Numbered from the stretch's first letter, positions 24,683 to 37,228 are shown. The stretch: 37,391 nucleotides of DNA from Pseudomonadota bacterium (GCA_021781835.1 JAJXWD010000027.1:1-37391), one strand, 5' to 3'. Program-made: numbers and translations. Notes: a model not told the origin generated them from the letters alone.

Positions 24683-25575
24683 GCCGCCCTCTCAACCATC
24701 CAGGCGCACAAAGAGGGGTAATCCATGCCCGTATAGGCCGCCTGCTCGGGCAGCAGGGAGGTGGCGGTCATGCCTGGCTGGGTGTTGACCTCGAGCAGGA
24801 TCAGCCGGCCGGTTTCATCGTCAAACCGCAGATCGGCGCGCGAGGCGCCGCGGCAGCCAAGCGCCCGGTGGGCGGCGACGGCGATGTTCTTGGCCTCATC
24901 CGCCACCTCGTCGGGGATCTGGGCGGGGACCACATGGCGCGAGCCGCCGGCGGCATATTTGGCCGTGTAGTCGTAGAACGCCTCGGCGGAGAGGATTTCG
25001 GTGACGGTGAGGGCGAAATCCTCGAGCACGCCGACGGTGAGTTCGCGGCCGGGGATATATTGCTCGACCATCGCCGGGCCGTAATGCCAGGCCGCGACGA
25101 TCTCGGCGCGGCTGTTGCCGCCCTCGCGCACGATGAACACGCCGACCGACGAGCCTTCGTTCAGCGGCTTGACCACATAAGGGGGCGGCAGCGGGTCGTC
25201 CTCGGCCAGCTCCTCGATCTCGATGACGCGGTGGGGGGCGATGGGCAGGCCGGCGGCGGCGAACACCGCCTTGGCGGCCGCCTTGTCCATGGCCATGGCC
25301 GAGGCGCGCACGCCCGAATGTGTGTAGGGGATGCCCAGATAATCGAGCACGCCCTGGATCGTGCCATCCTCGCCAAAGGGGCCGTGGAGGGCGTTGAACA
25401 CGGCATCGGGCTTAGGGGTGAGCGCCGCGATGAGGGCGGTGAGGTCTTCGCCGACCACCACTTCGGTGACGCGGTAGCCTTTTTCGCGCAGCGCCGCCGC
25501 CACGCCCGCGCCGGAGCGCATCGAGACCTGGCGCTCGGACGACATGCCGCCCATCAACACAGCCACATGCTTCAT
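24670..25575 (-). CDS. ddl: D-alanine--D-alanine ligase
   Basis: An ATP-grasp enzyme joining two D-alanines for the peptidoglycan pentapeptide. It has 301 residues from [18 protein letters not shown], where GGAG lies 7 nt upstream; an upstream extension is not typical. ALHGPFGEDGTIQG (62-75), the ATP loop VVKPLNEGSSVGVF (134-147), RADLRFD (246-252) and LEVNTQPGMT (261-270, Mg ligands) match DdlB. The start ATGA overlaps the murB stop, and its own end overlaps ftsQ. Confidence 0.97.
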   Translation of the reverse strand: MKHVAVLMGGMSSERQVSMRSGAGVAAALREKGYRVTEVVVGEDLTALIAALTPKPDAVFNALHGPFGEDGTIQGVLDYLGIPYTHSGVRASAMAMDKAAAKAVFAAAGLPIAPHRVIEIEELAEDDPLPPPYVVKPLNEGSSVGVFIVREGGNSRAEIVAAWHYGPAMVEQYIPGRELTVGVLEDFALTVTEILSAEAFYDYTAKYAAGGSRHVVPAQIPDEVADEAKNIAVAAHRALGCRGASRADLRFDDETGRLILLEVNTQPGMTATSLLPEQAAYTGMDYPSLCAWMVERAACRV

Positions 25576-26458
25576 AGCGGCACTCCGATACGCTTGATTT
25601 CCCACCGTAATTCGACCCCCGACATGGCGCGCACGCGCGCGCGCGCCTGCTCGCCCAGCGCCTCCAGCTCGGCGGCCGTGGCCTCACCCAGATTGAGCAG
25701 GAAGTTGCAATGCAGCTCGGAAATCTGAGCATCGCCCAGGCGCAGGCCCCGGCAGCCGGCGGCGTCGATCAGTTCCCAGGCTTTCTGGCCCTCAGGGTTG
25801 GCGAAGGTGGAGCCGCCAGTGCGCGCGCGGGTGGGCTGGGTGGCCTCGCGCTTGGCGCGGATTTCGGCCATGCGCGCCGCGATGAGGGCGGGATCGCCCG
25901 GGCGGGCGCGGAAAGCCGCGCGCACCACCACCGCGCCGGGCGCGATCTCGGCATGGCGGTAGGACAGGTGGAGCTGCTCGGGCGAGAGGCGGATGAGTTC
26001 GCCCGAGCGCGTGACCAGCTCGGCCCAGGCGAGCACCTGCGCGACCTCGCCGCCATAGGCGCCGGCATTCATGCAGACCGCGCCGCCGATGGTGCCGGGG
26101 ATGCCAGAGAGAAATTCGAGCCCGGCGAGCCCGGCCTCGGCGGCGTGTTCGGCGACCGTGACATCGAGGCAGGCGGCGCCGGCGGTGACCATGTCACCTT
26201 CGATGGCGACCTCGCCAAAGCCGCGCGCCAGGCGGATGACCACGCCGTTGATGCCGCCATCGCGCACGATGAGGTTGGAGGCGGCGCCGATGACGGTGAC
26301 CGGCACCTCGAGCGGCAGGTCACGCAGGAAGGCGCGGAGATCGGCGGTGTCGGCCGGGCGGTAGAGCACCTCGGCCGGGCCGCCGACGCGGAACCAGGTG
26401 AGCGGCTTGAGCGCGGCCTGTTCCATGACGCGCCCGCGGGCCGTGGGGAGGGCGAGGC

Positions 26459-26462
<4 letters not shown>
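25572..26462 (-). CDS. murB: UDP-N-acetylenolpyruvoylglucosamine reductase
   Basis: An FAD enzyme that reduces enolpyruvyl-UDP-GlcNAc to UDP-MurNAc with NADPH. It has 296 residues from [10 protein letters not shown], whose ATGA overlaps the murC stop; the longer open frame is a murC shadow. [13 protein letters not shown] (22-34), [12 protein letters not shown] (59-70), [20 protein letters not shown] (118-137), the SYR motif (167-169), GGSTFANP with catalytic Ser218, and Glu288 near the C-terminus are present. This is the type IIa-like short form without the extra E. coli domain. Confidence 0.96.
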
Positions 26463-27894
<1,432 letters not shown>

Positions 27895-27898
<4 letters not shown>

Positions 27899-29004
27899 GG
27901 GGTTACGCCTTCGAGCACGAAATCGGCCAGGCGGGCGGCGGCGTCGGTGCGGCCAAGGGCGGCCGAGGCGGCGGCGGCCTGGGCGAGGGTTTCGGGGGTG
28001 GTCAGCAACGTCTCGATCTTTTCAGCTAGGATATCGGGGGTCAGGGCGGCCTGGTCGAAGCGCCAGGCGCCGCCGGCATCAACCAGGGCGCGGGCGTTTT
28101 CGCGCTGGTGATCGTCGATGGCGGTGGGGAGCGGGATGAAGATGGCCGGGCGGCCGGCCACCGCGATTTCGGCGACGCTGGAGGCGCCCGCGCGGGCGAT
28201 GACCAGATGGGCGCGGGCCAGATGCTCGGGCACGTTGGTGAAAAAGGGCGACAGCTCGGCCTTGATGCCCGCCAGCTTGAACACCGCGCGGGCCTGCTCG
28301 ACATCCTCGGCGCGGACCTGCTGGACGAGGTTGAGGCGCGCGCGCAGGGCGGCGGGCAGGCGGGCCAGAGCCTCGGGGATGAGGGTGGAAAACACCTTGG
28401 CGCCCAGCGAGCCACCCAGCACGAACAGCTCGATCACCTCGCCCGGCGGGGTGTAGGGGGCGCCGTGCAGCGCCGCGATGGCCGGACGCACCGGGTTGCC
28501 GACCACCAAAACGGGCACGCCCTGGGGCAGGCGCAGCGTGGCCGCGAAATTGAGCGCCAGCAGGTCGGCGAAGCGGGCGAGCAGGCGGTTGGCGCGGCCG
28601 AGCACGGCGTTTTGCTCGTGCAAAATGACGCGCGGATGGGCCGTGCCGCGCAGGCTGGCGGCGGCCAGCACCGGGGGCACCGAGGGATAGCCGCCAAAGG
28701 CCACCACCGCGCGGGGCTTGAGGGATTTGAGGATGGCGCGGGCCTCGAGCGTGCCTTTGAGCAGTTGCAGCCCGCCGCCCACCGCGCGGCGGAGCCCCCT
28801 GCCCGCCAGCCCGGCGCCCGAGACGACATGTTTCTCGGCGCGCGCGAACACGGCGGAGGCCAGGCCGGTGGAACGGGCATCGGTGAGCAGCACCACGCGC
28901 TCGCCACGGGAGAGCAGCTCGGCGGCCAGGGCCTCGGCCGGGTAGAAATGCCCGCCCGTGCCGCCCGCCGCGATGACGATGGGCCTGCTTGCATTGGCCT
29001 TCAT
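27895..29004 (-). CDS. murG: UDP-GlcNAc--undecaprenyl-pyrophosphoryl-MurNAc-pentapeptide transferase
   Basis: A GT-B glycosyltransferase on the inner membrane face that adds GlcNAc to lipid I, giving lipid II. It has 369 residues from [10 protein letters not shown], where GGGGAG lies 6 nt upstream. [12 protein letters not shown] (12-23), [23 protein letters not shown], the second glycine loop GGSLGAKVF and [24 protein letters not shown] (donor site) are present. It starts 19 nt after ftsW. The upstream frame extension is a shadow of the ftsW end. Confidence 0.97.
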
Positions 29005-29023
29005 TGCGCGCTCCCCGGTTTGG

Positions 29024-30139
29024 TCATGATAAATCCCCCGCGTGGCGCTTGCGGGTGAGGGCGAGGAGAAAGCCCATTTGGATGGAGACGGCGAGCGCCG
29101 AGGAGCCGCCATAGGAGATGAAGGGCAGGGTCATGCCCTTGGTGGGAATGAGCGAGAGCGAGGAGGCCATGTTGACGAAGGCCTGCAGGCCGAACGCGGT
29201 GATGAGCCCGCCGCCCGAGAGCACCACGAACAGGTTGGGCTCGGGCAGCAGGCGCAACAGCGCACGCAACACCAGGGCGGCGAAGACGAGGATGATGAAG
29301 GCGCAGAAAAACAGGCCGAACTCCTCGCCCGCCACGGCGAACACGAAATCGGCGCGGGCATCGGGGAGGAAGTGCTTGACCTGGCCCTCGCCAGGGCCAA
29401 GCCCGAAGGCGCCGCCATTGCCGAACGCCATGAGCGCGGTTTGCGCCTGGCTGCCCTTGGGCGGGTCGATGAACATCATCACGCGCGTATGCACATGGGT
29501 GATGAACAAGAAGGCATAGACCCCGGCCAGCACCAGCAAGATGAGCGCCACGCCGACCCATTTCACATCCAGCCCGTCGAGATAGAACTGGGTGAACACG
29601 ACCATGGTGAACAGGAAGGTCATGCCGATGTCGGGCTGCATTTTAAGCATGGCGGCGACCGCCAGATAAACGCACAGCGCCACGCGCTTGCCGGGAAAGC
29701 CGGGCGTGCGGCGGGCCTCGGCGATGAGCCAGCCGGTGATGATGATGAAGGCCGGGCGCAAGAACTCGGACGGTTGCAGGGTGATGCCGGGCAGCGAGAT
29801 CCAGCGATGGGCACCATCGACCTCGATGCCGTGCATGAGGGTGAAGCCGGTGAGCAGGAAAAACACGATGCCCAGGCCAAAGGCGGTGAGCTTGACCTGG
29901 CGCAGCGAGAGCATGGACATGCCAAGCATGGTGCCGCCGCCAATGACCAGAAAGCCGATCTGCTTGATCATGTCGCGCAGATGCGGGTCTGAGAGGTGGA
30001 GCGTGACGGAGGGCATGGCAGCCAGCGCCAGCACATAGCCGATGCCCAGCAGCACCGCCAAACCGACCAGGGCCGGGCGATCGACGCTCCACCACCAGCG
30101 GCCAAGGGTTGAGGTATCGGCCCGCGAGAAGCTGCGCAT
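29024..30139 (-). CDS. ftsW: SEDS-family peptidoglycan polymerase FtsW
   Basis: The septal glycosyltransferase working with FtsI on lipid II. It has 371 residues and about ten membrane helices. The SEDS signatures ITLQPSEFLRPAFIIITGWLIAE, AFGNGGAFGLGPGEGQVKHFLPDARADFVFAVAGEEFG (extracellular loop 4) and GMTLPFISYGGSSALAVS are clear; these make it FtsW/RodA, and its place in dcw favours FtsW. The start ATG at 30139 overlaps the murD TGA by one base (TGATG); the longer frame upstream is murD shadow. Confidence 0.96.
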   Translation of the reverse strand: MRSFSRADTSTLGRWWWSVDRPALVGLAVLLGIGYVLALAAMPSVTLHLSDPHLRDMIKQIGFLVIGGGTMLGMSMLSLRQVKLTAFGLGIVFFLLTGFTLMHGIEVDGAHRWISLPGITLQPSEFLRPAFIIITGWLIAEARRTPGFPGKRVALCVYLAVAAMLKMQPDIGMTFLFTMVVFTQFYLDGLDVKWVGVALILLVLAGVYAFLFITHVHTRVMMFIDPPKGSQAQTALMAFGNGGAFGLGPGEGQVKHFLPDARADFVFAVAGEEFGLFFCAFIILVFAALVLRALLRLLPEPNLFVVLSGGGLITAFGLQAFVNMASSLSLIPTKGMTLPFISYGGSSALAVSIQMGFLLALTRKRHAGDLS

Positions 30140-31440
30140 CAGCCCAGCTCCTTGACCAGCGCGACGAAATGATCGCCGCGCACCTCGAAATTGGGGAACT
30201 GATCGAAGCTGGCCGCCGCCGGGGAGAACAGCACCACGTGGCTGCCGGCCCGGGCGGCCTGGTAGGCGGCGGGCACGGCGGCTTCGAGCGTGGCGACACA
30301 CAGCGCATCGACCCCGGCGGCGCGGAGCTGGGCGGCGAAGGCCGGGCCATCCTGGCCGATGAGGAAGGCTTTTTGGATGCGCGGGAAATAGGGGGCGAGA
30401 TCGTCGATGCCGCCGATCTTGGCGGTGCCGCCCGCGATCCAGACGAACTGGTCGTAAACGCCCATGGCCTTGGCCGCGGCGTCGGCGTTGGTGGCCTTGG
30501 AATCGTTGATGAAGCGCACGCCGGCGATCTCGGCCACCAGCTGGGCGCGGTGGGCGAGGCCGGGGAAGGTTTGGATGGCCTCGGCAATCGCCGTCTCGGG
30601 GACACCGAGCGCGCGGGCGAGGGCAGCGGCGGCCAGGGCGTTTTGGGCGTTATGCTCGCCGGGCAGGGCTGGCGCGCCGCTGGCGTGCCCCTTGGCCGTG
30701 AGGCGGAGCAGCCGGGCCCTGGTGCCGGCGAGACTTGCCGCCATTTCGGCGCTGGGGGCGTCATCGGTGAAGATGATGGCGGTGCAGTGCTCATCCTGGC
30801 GGTCGAACACGTGGCGTTTGGCGGCGGCATAGCCGGCCATGTCACCGTGACGCTCGAAATGGTCCGGGGTGAGGTTGAGCATAACCGCGGCATCGAAGCG
30901 CAATGTGCCGAGTCTCTCCAACATATAGCTCGACATTTCGAGCACATAGACGCCGTGATCGGGCAGCAGGGGCAGGCTCATGGCCGCCGGGCCGAGATTG
31001 GCGCCCGCGGCATGCGGCACGCCCGCCACGGCCAGGATGTGGGCGAGCAGCGCGGTGGTGGTGGATTTGCCGTTGGTGCCGGTGATGCCGACAAAGCGCG
31101 CCTGGGAGCCAGACCGCCGGACGGCCTGGTAGAGCAGCTCGGCATCGCACCAGATGGGCAGATTATGGGAGAGCGCCCAGACGGCTTCCGGGTTTGGGGT
31201 GGGCAGGGCGTGGGGAATGCCGGGCGAGAGGATGAGCGCGGTGAAGGGCTGGCCAGCCTCGGACGGGCGGCCGATGGTGAAGCCCTCGGCGGCGGCGGCC
31301 TCGCGGGCGGGGGCGGAATCATCCCAAAGCCGCAGGGTGGCGCCCATCTCGCGCAAGCGCCGGGCGGCGGGCATGCCGGCCCGGCCCAGCCCGACCAGGG
31401 CGTACTGCGCGCCCGCGAAGAGGGAGGATGGCGCCGTCAT
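30139..31440 (-). CDS. murD: UDP-N-acetylmuramoylalanine--D-glutamate ligase
   Basis: Adds D-Glu to UDP-MurNAc-L-Ala. It has 433 residues: the N-terminal Rossmann domain ([13 protein letters not shown], 14-26, and LSPGIP, 71-76), the ATP loop GTNGKSTTT (121-129), [13 protein letters not shown], the [16 protein letters not shown] segment, and [17 protein letters not shown] in the C-terminal domain, where the ATP and substrate groups meet. The ATG at 31440 overlaps the mraY stop (ATGA). A 106-codon upstream extension is an antisense-free but unrelated mraY shadow. Confidence 0.97.
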   Translation of the reverse strand: MTAPSSLFAGAQYALVGLGRAGMPAARRLREMGATLRLWDDSAPAREAAAAEGFTIGRPSEAGQPFTALILSPGIPHALPTPNPEAVWALSHNLPIWCDAELLYQAVRRSGSQARFVGITGTNGKSTTTALLAHILAVAGVPHAAGANLGPAAMSLPLLPDHGVYVLEMSSYMLERLGTLRFDAAVMLNLTPDHFERHGDMAGYAAAKRHVFDRQDEHCTAIIFTDDAPSAEMAASLAGTRARLLRLTAKGHASGAPALPGEHNAQNALAAAALARALGVPETAIAEAIQTFPGLAHRAQLVAEIAGVRFINDSKATNADAAAKAMGVYDQFVWIAGGTAKIGGIDDLAPYFPRIQKAFLIGQDGPAFAAQLRAAGVDALCVATLEAAVPAAYQAARAGSHVVLFSPAAASFDQFPNFEVRGDHFVALVKELG

Positions 31441-32525
31441 CGGATTTTCAGGGTGGCGAGGCCCACCAGACCCAGGATCATCGAGATGATCCAGAAACGG
31501 ATGACGATGGTGGGCTCGGCCCAGCCTTTCTTCTCGAAATGATGGTGGAGCGGCGCCATGAGAAACACGCGCCGCCCCGTGCGCTTGAACCAGAAGACCT
31601 GCACGATGACCGAGATGGTCTCGACCACGAACAGCCCGCCGACAATGGCCAGCACGATCTCGTTTTTGGTGGCGACCGCCACGGCGCCGAGCGCGCCGCC
31701 CAGGCTGAGGGACCCGGTATCGCCCATGAACACGGCGGCGGGAGGGGCGTTGAACCACAAAAACCCCATGCCCGCGCCGATGAGCGCCGAGAGGAACACG
31801 GTAAGCTCGCCCACGCCCGGGACGTAATTCAGCTCGAGATAGGACGCGAAGATTTTATTGCCGACCAGATAGGCGATGAGCGCGAACACGGCCGCCGCGA
31901 TCATGGTGGGGACGGTGGCGAGACCGTCCAGACCATCGGTGAAATTGACCGCGTTGGCGGAGCCCATCATCACGAACAGCCCCACCAGGGGGAACAGGAC
32001 GCCAAAGGGAATCAGCAGGTTTTTGAACAAGGGCACGGCCAGGCTGGTGGCGATGTCGGGGGGCATGAGATGGACCATCCAGACCGCGGCGGCGAGGCCG
32101 ATGGCCCCCTCGCCCAGCAGGCGCACGCGCCCCGACACGCCCTTGGTGTTGCGGCGGGTGAGCTTGAGGAAATCATCGGCGAAGCCGATGGCGCCATAGC
32201 CGAAGGTGACCATGATGGTCGCCCAGACATATTGGTTGCTGAGATCGGCCCAGAGCAGGGTGGCGAAGGCCAGCGCCAGCAAAATGAGCGTGCCGCCCAT
32301 GGTGGGCGTGCCTTTTTTCTCGATCAGATGGCGCTCGGGGCCATCGGAGCGGATGGGCTGGCCGTGGCGCTGCATGGATTTGAGCAGGCGGATGAGTTTG
32401 GGGCCAACCCAGAAGCTGATGATGAGCGCGGTGAGGCACGCCCCGCCCGCCCGGAAGGTGATGTAGCGGAACAGGTTGAACCCATGCACATAGGGGCTCA
32501 GCGGCAGGAGCAGGAAGTAGAGCAT
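31437..32525 (-). CDS. mraY: Phospho-N-acetylmuramoyl-pentapeptide transferase
   Basis: An integral enzyme (about ten helices) that moves phospho-MurNAc-pentapeptide to undecaprenyl phosphate, giving lipid I. It has 362 residues. [33 protein letters not shown] (catalytic Asp pair), [10 protein letters not shown] and the C-terminal [22 protein letters not shown] (histidine motif) are all diagnostic. The ATG at 32525 shares one base with the murF TGA. The N-terminal [10 protein letters not shown] starts helix 1 directly. Confidence 0.98.
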   Translation of the reverse strand: MLYFLLLPLSPYVHGFNLFRYITFRAGGACLTALIISFWVGPKLIRLLKSMQRHGQPIRSDGPERHLIEKKGTPTMGGTLILLALAFATLLWADLSNQYVWATIMVTFGYGAIGFADDFLKLTRRNTKGVSGRVRLLGEGAIGLAAAVWMVHLMPPDIATSLAVPLFKNLLIPFGVLFPLVGLFVMMGSANAVNFTDGLDGLATVPTMIAAAVFALIAYLVGNKIFASYLELNYVPGVGELTVFLSALIGAGMGFLWFNAPPAAVFMGDTGSLSLGGALGAVAVATKNEIVLAIVGGLFVVETISVIVQVFWFKRTGRRVFLMAPLHHHFEKKGWAEPTIVIRFWIISMILGLVGLATLKIR

Positions 32526-33853
32526 CAGCCTGGGCTTTCGAGGGCTTGGATCACATCGCGCATGCGCGAGCCGAAGCTGCCCTTGACCAGCAGGCAATCG
32601 CCCTCGTGGAGGGCGGCTTGAACGAGCGGGGCGAGGCTGGCGGCGTCGGGTGCATGCGCGCCCTGCTTGGAGGCTGGAAGCGAGTCGAACAAGAGCCCCA
32701 TGTGGGGGCCTGATGTGAAAACCATGTCACATGCGGCGATGACATCGTCGCGCAGCGCCAGATGCTCGGCATCGGCGAAGGCGCCAAGCTCCAGCATGTC
32801 GCCGAGCGCGGCGATGTGGCGGCCGGGCTGGAGACGGAGCACGGCGAGCGCGGCGCGCATGGAGGCGCGCGAGGCGTTGTAGCTTTCATCGAACAGCAAC
32901 ACGCGCCCCTGGGGCAAGGTGAGCTGGCGGCGGGCGCCACGGCCCTTGTAGGGGGCGAAACCATCGAGCGCGGCGGCGGCGAGGGCGGGGTCGAGCCCGA
33001 GCGCCTGGGCGGCCAGCAGCACGGCCAGCGCGTTGCGCACCATGTGCTCGCCCGGCGCGTCGAGCTTGAGGCCGACATTGCCCGACGCCAGCGCCACCAG
33101 GATGCGCGAGCCGGTGGGGCTCGGCTCATATTCGAGCAGCCGGGCATCCTCGCCGGTGACGAGGGGGACGGCGCCCGCCGGCACGGCGGCGCGCAAAAGG
33201 GGCAGGAAGCCCGATTCGCCCGGCACCACCGCCACGCCGCCAGGGCGCAGGGCGGCATAGAGCGCGGCTTTTTCGTGGGCGATCGCCGCCTCGGAGCCCA
33301 TGAGGCCGAGATGGGCGCGGTCTATGCAGGTGATGATGGCGATGTCGGGCGCGGCCAGGGCGGCCAGGGGGGCGATCTCGCCCGGATGGTTCATGCCGAT
33401 TTCGAACACCCCGAACGCGGCATCGCGCGGCATGCGGGCCAGGGTGAGCGGCACGCCGATATGGTTGTTGAAGCTGGCCTCGGCGGCATGGACGGTGCCG
33501 AACGCCGACAGCACGCGGCGCAGCATCTCCTTGGTGGTGGTTTTGCCGACCGAGCCGGTGATGGCGACGCGCCGGGCGGCGGAACGCCGGGTGGCGGCCA
33601 CGCCCAGGGCTTCGAGGGCCTTGAGCGTGTCGGGGACCAGGATGACATTGCCCGGGCAGGGCTTGGAGACCAGCGCCGCGGCGGCGCCCCTGGCAAAGGC
33701 GGCCGCGACGAAATCGTGGCCGTCGCGGGTGTCTTGCAGGGCCACGAACAGCTCGCCGGGCGAGAGGGTGCGCGAATCGATGCTGATGCCGGTGATGTCG
33801 GCGCCTTGGCCGAACAGGGCCGTGAGTTCCTCACGGGTCCAGAGGATGGTCAT
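32525..33853 (-). CDS. murF: UDP-MurNAc-tripeptide--D-Ala-D-Ala ligase
   Basis: Adds the D-Ala-D-Ala made by Ddl to UDP-MurNAc-tripeptide. It has 442 residues: the N-terminal uridine-binding domain with [16 protein letters not shown] (24-39), the ATP loop [12 protein letters not shown] (100-111), [31 protein letters not shown], and [16 protein letters not shown] in the third domain. The start ATG overlaps the murE stop (ATGA) and its end overlaps mraY, so it is tightly coupled. Confidence 0.97.
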   Translation of the reverse strand: MTILWTREELTALFGQGADITGISIDSRTLSPGELFVALQDTRDGHDFVAAAFARGAAAALVSKPCPGNVILVPDTLKALEALGVAATRRSAARRVAITGSVGKTTTKEMLRRVLSAFGTVHAAEASFNNHIGVPLTLARMPRDAAFGVFEIGMNHPGEIAPLAALAAPDIAIITCIDRAHLGLMGSEAAIAHEKAALYAALRPGGVAVVPGESGFLPLLRAAVPAGAVPLVTGEDARLLEYEPSPTGSRILVALASGNVGLKLDAPGEHMVRNALAVLLAAQALGLDPALAAAALDGFAPYKGRGARRQLTLPQGRVLLFDESYNASRASMRAALAVLRLQPGRHIAALGDMLELGAFADAEHLALRDDVIAACDMVFTSGPHMGLLFDSLPASKQGAHAPDAASLAPLVQAALHEGDCLLVKGSFGSRMRDVIQALESPG

Positions 33854-35232
33854 GGCTGGCCTCCCAGTTCACGGATGACGGCGGCGTCGTCGAAGGGGAT
33901 GACCTCGCCCTTGACGATCTGGCCCTGCTCGTGACCCTTGCCGGCGACCACCAGCACATCGCCCGCCCGCAAGGCCGCGAGCGCGCCGGCGATGGCCTCG
34001 CGGCGGCCGCCGATCTCGCGCGCGCCGGGGGCGGCCGCCATGATGGCGGCGCGGATGAGCGCCGGGTCTTCGGAGCGGGGATTGTCATCGGTGACGATGA
34101 CCGCATCGGCGCCCTGCACGGCGGCCTGGCCCATGAGCGGGCGCTTGCCGGGGTCGCGGTCGCCGCCGGCGCCAAAGAGAATGTGCAGGCGGCCCCGCGC
34201 GTGGGGGCGCAGCGCTTGCAGCACGCGGGTGATGGCGTCGGGGGTGTGGGCGTAGTCAACATACACCGCCGCGCCGTTGGGCAGCACCAAGGCGCGCTCG
34301 AGCCGGCCGCGCACGCCCCGCAGGCGGGGCAGCAAAGCGAGGGCGTTGGAGATGCCCATGGCCTGGGCGAGATGAGCGGCGAGGGCGGCGTTTTCGGCCT
34401 GGAAACGGCCGGGGAGGTGAAGCTCGGCCTCTATGCCGTTGATGGTGAAGGATTGGCCGTCAGGGCGCGGGGTGAGGTTGGCAATGTCGATTTCAGCGTA
34501 ATCGAGCCCCTGCCCCGCCGCCAGCGCCTGGAGACGGGCACGCAGGGCGGCATCGAGCCCGGCCATCGCGCGCACCGCGCCGTGGGGGGCCATGAGGCGG
34601 GTGAACAGGCCGAGCTTGGCCTCGCCATAGGCGTCCATGGTGCCGTGGTAATCGAGATGGTCGCGGGTGAGGTTGGTGAAGCCCGCAGCCTGGAAGCGCA
34701 GCCCGTCCAGGCGTTTTTGCTCCAAGCCGTGGCTGGAGGCCTCGAGCGCCGCGTGGGTGACGCCAGAGCGCGCCAGATCGGCCAGGGTGTTGGCGAGCGT
34801 CACCGGGTCGGGGGTGGTCAGGCTCTCGTTCACGGGGCGGTTGGCGGCGATGATGCCGAGCGTGCCGAGCGAGGCGGCCTGGTGGCCGCTCAAGGTGAAG
34901 AGCTGGCGCAGGAAATCAACCGTGCTGGTTTTGCCGTTGGTGCCGGTGACGGCGGCCAGATGGGCGGGCATGGGGCCGGCGAGGCACACGGCCAGGCGGG
35001 CCAGCTCGGCGCGCGGGTCATCGGAGAGAATGAGCGGCACGTTGGGCGTGCCGGCGGGCCAGACCGTGCCGGTGGGGGCGAGCACGGCGGCGGCGCCCTT
35101 GGCCACGGCCTCGGCGATATAGGCGCGGCCATCGGCCTTGGTGCCGGGCAGGGCCGCGAACAGACAGCCGGGGCCGACCTTGCGGGAATCGGCGGTGATG
35201 AAGCTGATGCCGGAGAGGTCAGGCGGCTGCAT
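33850..35232 (-). CDS. murE: UDP-MurNAc-dipeptide--meso-diaminopimelate ligase
   Basis: Adds the third stem-peptide residue. It has 460 residues: SRKVGPGCLFAALPG (16-30), the ATP loop GTNGKTST (97-104), EASSHGLEQKRLDGL and a late DDNPRSEDP motif. DNPR contacts diaminopimelate, where lysine-type enzymes differ, so the wall is predicted to be DAP type, as usual for Gram-negatives. GAGGDRDPGKRPLMG (C-terminal domain) is also standard. The ATG at 35232 lies inside ftsI (14-nt overlap). Confidence 0.97.
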   Translation of the reverse strand: MQPPDLSGISFITADSRKVGPGCLFAALPGTKADGRAYIAEAVAKGAAAVLAPTGTVWPAGTPNVPLILSDDPRAELARLAVCLAGPMPAHLAAVTGTNGKTSTVDFLRQLFTLSGHQAASLGTLGIIAANRPVNESLTTPDPVTLANTLADLARSGVTHAALEASSHGLEQKRLDGLRFQAAGFTNLTRDHLDYHGTMDAYGEAKLGLFTRLMAPHGAVRAMAGLDAALRARLQALAAGQGLDYAEIDIANLTPRPDGQSFTINGIEAELHLPGRFQAENAALAAHLAQAMGISNALALLPRLRGVRGRLERALVLPNGAAVYVDYAHTPDAITRVLQALRPHARGRLHILFGAGGDRDPGKRPLMGQAAVQGADAVIVTDDNPRSEDPALIRAAIMAAAPGAREIGGRREAIAGALAALRAGDVLVVAGKGHEQGQIVKGEVIPFDDAAVIRELGGQP

Positions 35233-37228
35233 GGTGCACCTTGGGGGTGAAGCCCGCGGGGCGCGCGGCCTCGGCCTGGCGGTTGAGCTTTTTGGCCGGC
35301 TTGGCGCCGGGCGGGGTGGCTGGCGGCGCGTCGGGCGGGGTTTGGCCGTTCAGCTCATAGGCGTAGTCATTGGCGCCGGGCGGGTAGGGGTTGCCGGGGC
35401 CGAGCGCGCGCTGACCGGGCGGCGGGGTGGGGTTGAGGGGCACGGTGAGCTGGGCATCGAGGGCCGCCAGCTGGGCGCCGCTGGCCGGCATGATGCCGAG
35501 CATGGGCCCGATGCGCCCGATGATGCGCGCCACCGTGGGCGCGGCGATGAAGCCGCCCGTGGTGAAGCCGTAGGTGGTTTTGTCCGGCTTGGGCTGAAGC
35601 ACCAGCACATAGACCACGTATTGCGGGTCATCCATGGGGAAGGCGGCCATGAAGGAGGCGTTGTTGGTGTGCTGGAGATAGGTGCCGTTGGGCCCCACCA
35701 CCTGCGCCGTGCCGGTTTTGCCGCCCACCACATAACCCGGCACCGCGGCGTTTTTGCCGGTGCCGAACAGCACCACGTCGGTCATCATCTTGCGCATGAT
35801 GTCGGACGTGCTTTGCTTCATGATGCGCACGCCCTGGGGCGGCGGGCCGTTGGGATTGACCGCCAGCAAGGTCGGTTCGTAGCGTATGCCGCCATTGACC
35901 ACAGGCAGCACGCTGGTGACCAGCGCCAGCGGGCTGATGGCGATGCCCGCCCCAAACGAGACGGTGAGCGTGCCAGACAAGCCCCACTGGTTGAGCGGGT
36001 GATATTGCGGCCAGGGCGGGCCGGGAAGCTGGATTTTCAACGGTTTGAAAAATTCCTGCTTCTTGAACCAGGCCTGCTCGGCTTGCGGCCCCATGATGGC
36101 GGCGATGCGCGACGCGCCGATGTTGGAGGAGACGTTGAGGATTTCGGGCACCGCCATCCACTGGGTGGTGGGCTCGAAATCGGTGATGAAGAAGCGCCCG
36201 ACCTTCAGGGGGTGGGTGGTGTCGAAATAGTCCCAGTAATGGATCATGCCGCTATCGAGCGCCATGGACATGGTTTGCAGCTTGAACACCGAGCCGGGCT
36301 CGTATTCGCCGTTGACGCAGCGGTTGAACTGGGCGTTGCGGTCGGCGGTGGCGTAGTCGTTGGCATCGTAATCGGGCAGGCTGACCATGGCCAGAACCTC
36401 GCCGGTATGGGCGTTCATGACGATGGCGCAGGCGCCGGGCGACTGGAACTCGGTGAGGGCGGATTGCAGCTCTTCATGGACGATGCTCTCGATGCCCGCA
36501 TCGATGGAAAGCACCAGCGGCTGCGGGCTGGTGGTGAGCTGCTTGTTGAAATAGCGCTCGACGCCGGCCAGGCCGGTGCCGTCTATGCGCACCCCGCCCA
36601 GTATGTGGGCGGCCAGATCGCCGTCCGGGTAATGGCGCTCTTCCTTTTTCTCGAAATAAATGCCCGGGATGCCCAGCGAATTGACCGCCACCTCCTCGGC
36701 CGGGGTGAGGCGGCGGTCGAGATAGACGAATTCCTTGCGCTTGGGCGCGGGGATGCCGGCGCCCAGCCGCAGCGCCACGTCGCTGGCATCGATCCCGGAC
36801 AGGGCGTTGGCCAGCAGGGTGGCGGCCTCGGTGGGGTCGGGCACTTGGCGGGGGTCGGCGTAGAGCTCGGCGCCGGGCAGGGAGACGGCCAGGATGGTGC
36901 CGTTGCGGTCGGTGATGTCGGCGCGGCCGACCGTGGGCGGCGCCACGGTGAGCTGGGGCTGCATGGCCGCGATCTGGGCCGAGGAGGGCAGGATGGGATG
37001 AATGACCGTGGCCCAGGTGAGCCGGCCGATGAGCACCGCGTAAATGACCACGAAGGCCGCCGCCGTGATGAGCAGCCGCCCGCGGGCTTTTTTGAGCGTG
37101 GCGCGCTGGTCCAGATCGGCGCCGGTGACGCGCACCCGCTCAACGCGCAGGGTCGCCCCACCACGGTGGGGCGACCCTTTGCGCCGCTCAGGTGGCGGGG
37201 GATCGTCCGGCCTGAAGGTGAGTGTCAA
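35219..37228 (-). CDS. ftsI: Septal peptidoglycan transpeptidase FtsI (PBP3)
   Basis: A class B penicillin-binding protein that crosslinks septal wall made by FtsW. It has 669 residues: a basic cytoplasmic lead, a membrane anchor (about 52-70), a dimerisation domain with ADITDRNGTILA (103-114), and the transpeptidase domain with SxxK at 313-316 (PGSVFK), SxN at 367-369 (SSN) and KTGT at 504-507. The C-terminus is Pro-rich and longer than in E. coli. The only start that couples to ftsL is a TTG (37228) overlapping its TGA; a GTG further in could compete. There is no PASTA domain. Confidence 0.95.
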   Translation of the reverse strand: MTLTFRPDDPPPPERRKGSPHRGGATLRVERVRVTGADLDQRATLKKARGRLLITAAAFVVIYAVLIGRLTWATVIHPILPSSAQIAAMQPQLTVAPPTVGRADITDRNGTILAVSLPGAELYADPRQVPDPTEAATLLANALSGIDASDVALRLGAGIPAPKRKEFVYLDRRLTPAEEVAVNSLGIPGIYFEKKEERHYPDGDLAAHILGGVRIDGTGLAGVERYFNKQLTTSPQPLVLSIDAGIESIVHEELQSALTEFQSPGACAIVMNAHTGEVLAMVSLPDYDANDYATADRNAQFNRCVNGEYEPGSVFKLQTMSMALDSGMIHYWDYFDTTHPLKVGRFFITDFEPTTQWMAVPEILNVSSNIGASRIAAIMGPQAEQAWFKKQEFFKPLKIQLPGPPWPQYHPLNQWGLSGTLTVSFGAGIAISPLALVTSVLPVVNGGIRYEPTLLAVNPNGPPPQGVRIMKQSTSDIMRKMMTDVVLFGTGKNAAVPGYVVGGKTGTAQVVGPNGTYLQHTNNASFMAAFPMDDPQYVVYVLVLQPKPDKTTYGFTTGGFIAAPTVARIIGRIGPMLGIMPASGAQLAALDAQLTVPLNPTPPPGQRALGPGNPYPPGANDYAYELNGQTPPDAPPATPPGAKPAKKLNRQAEAARPAGFTPKVHHAAA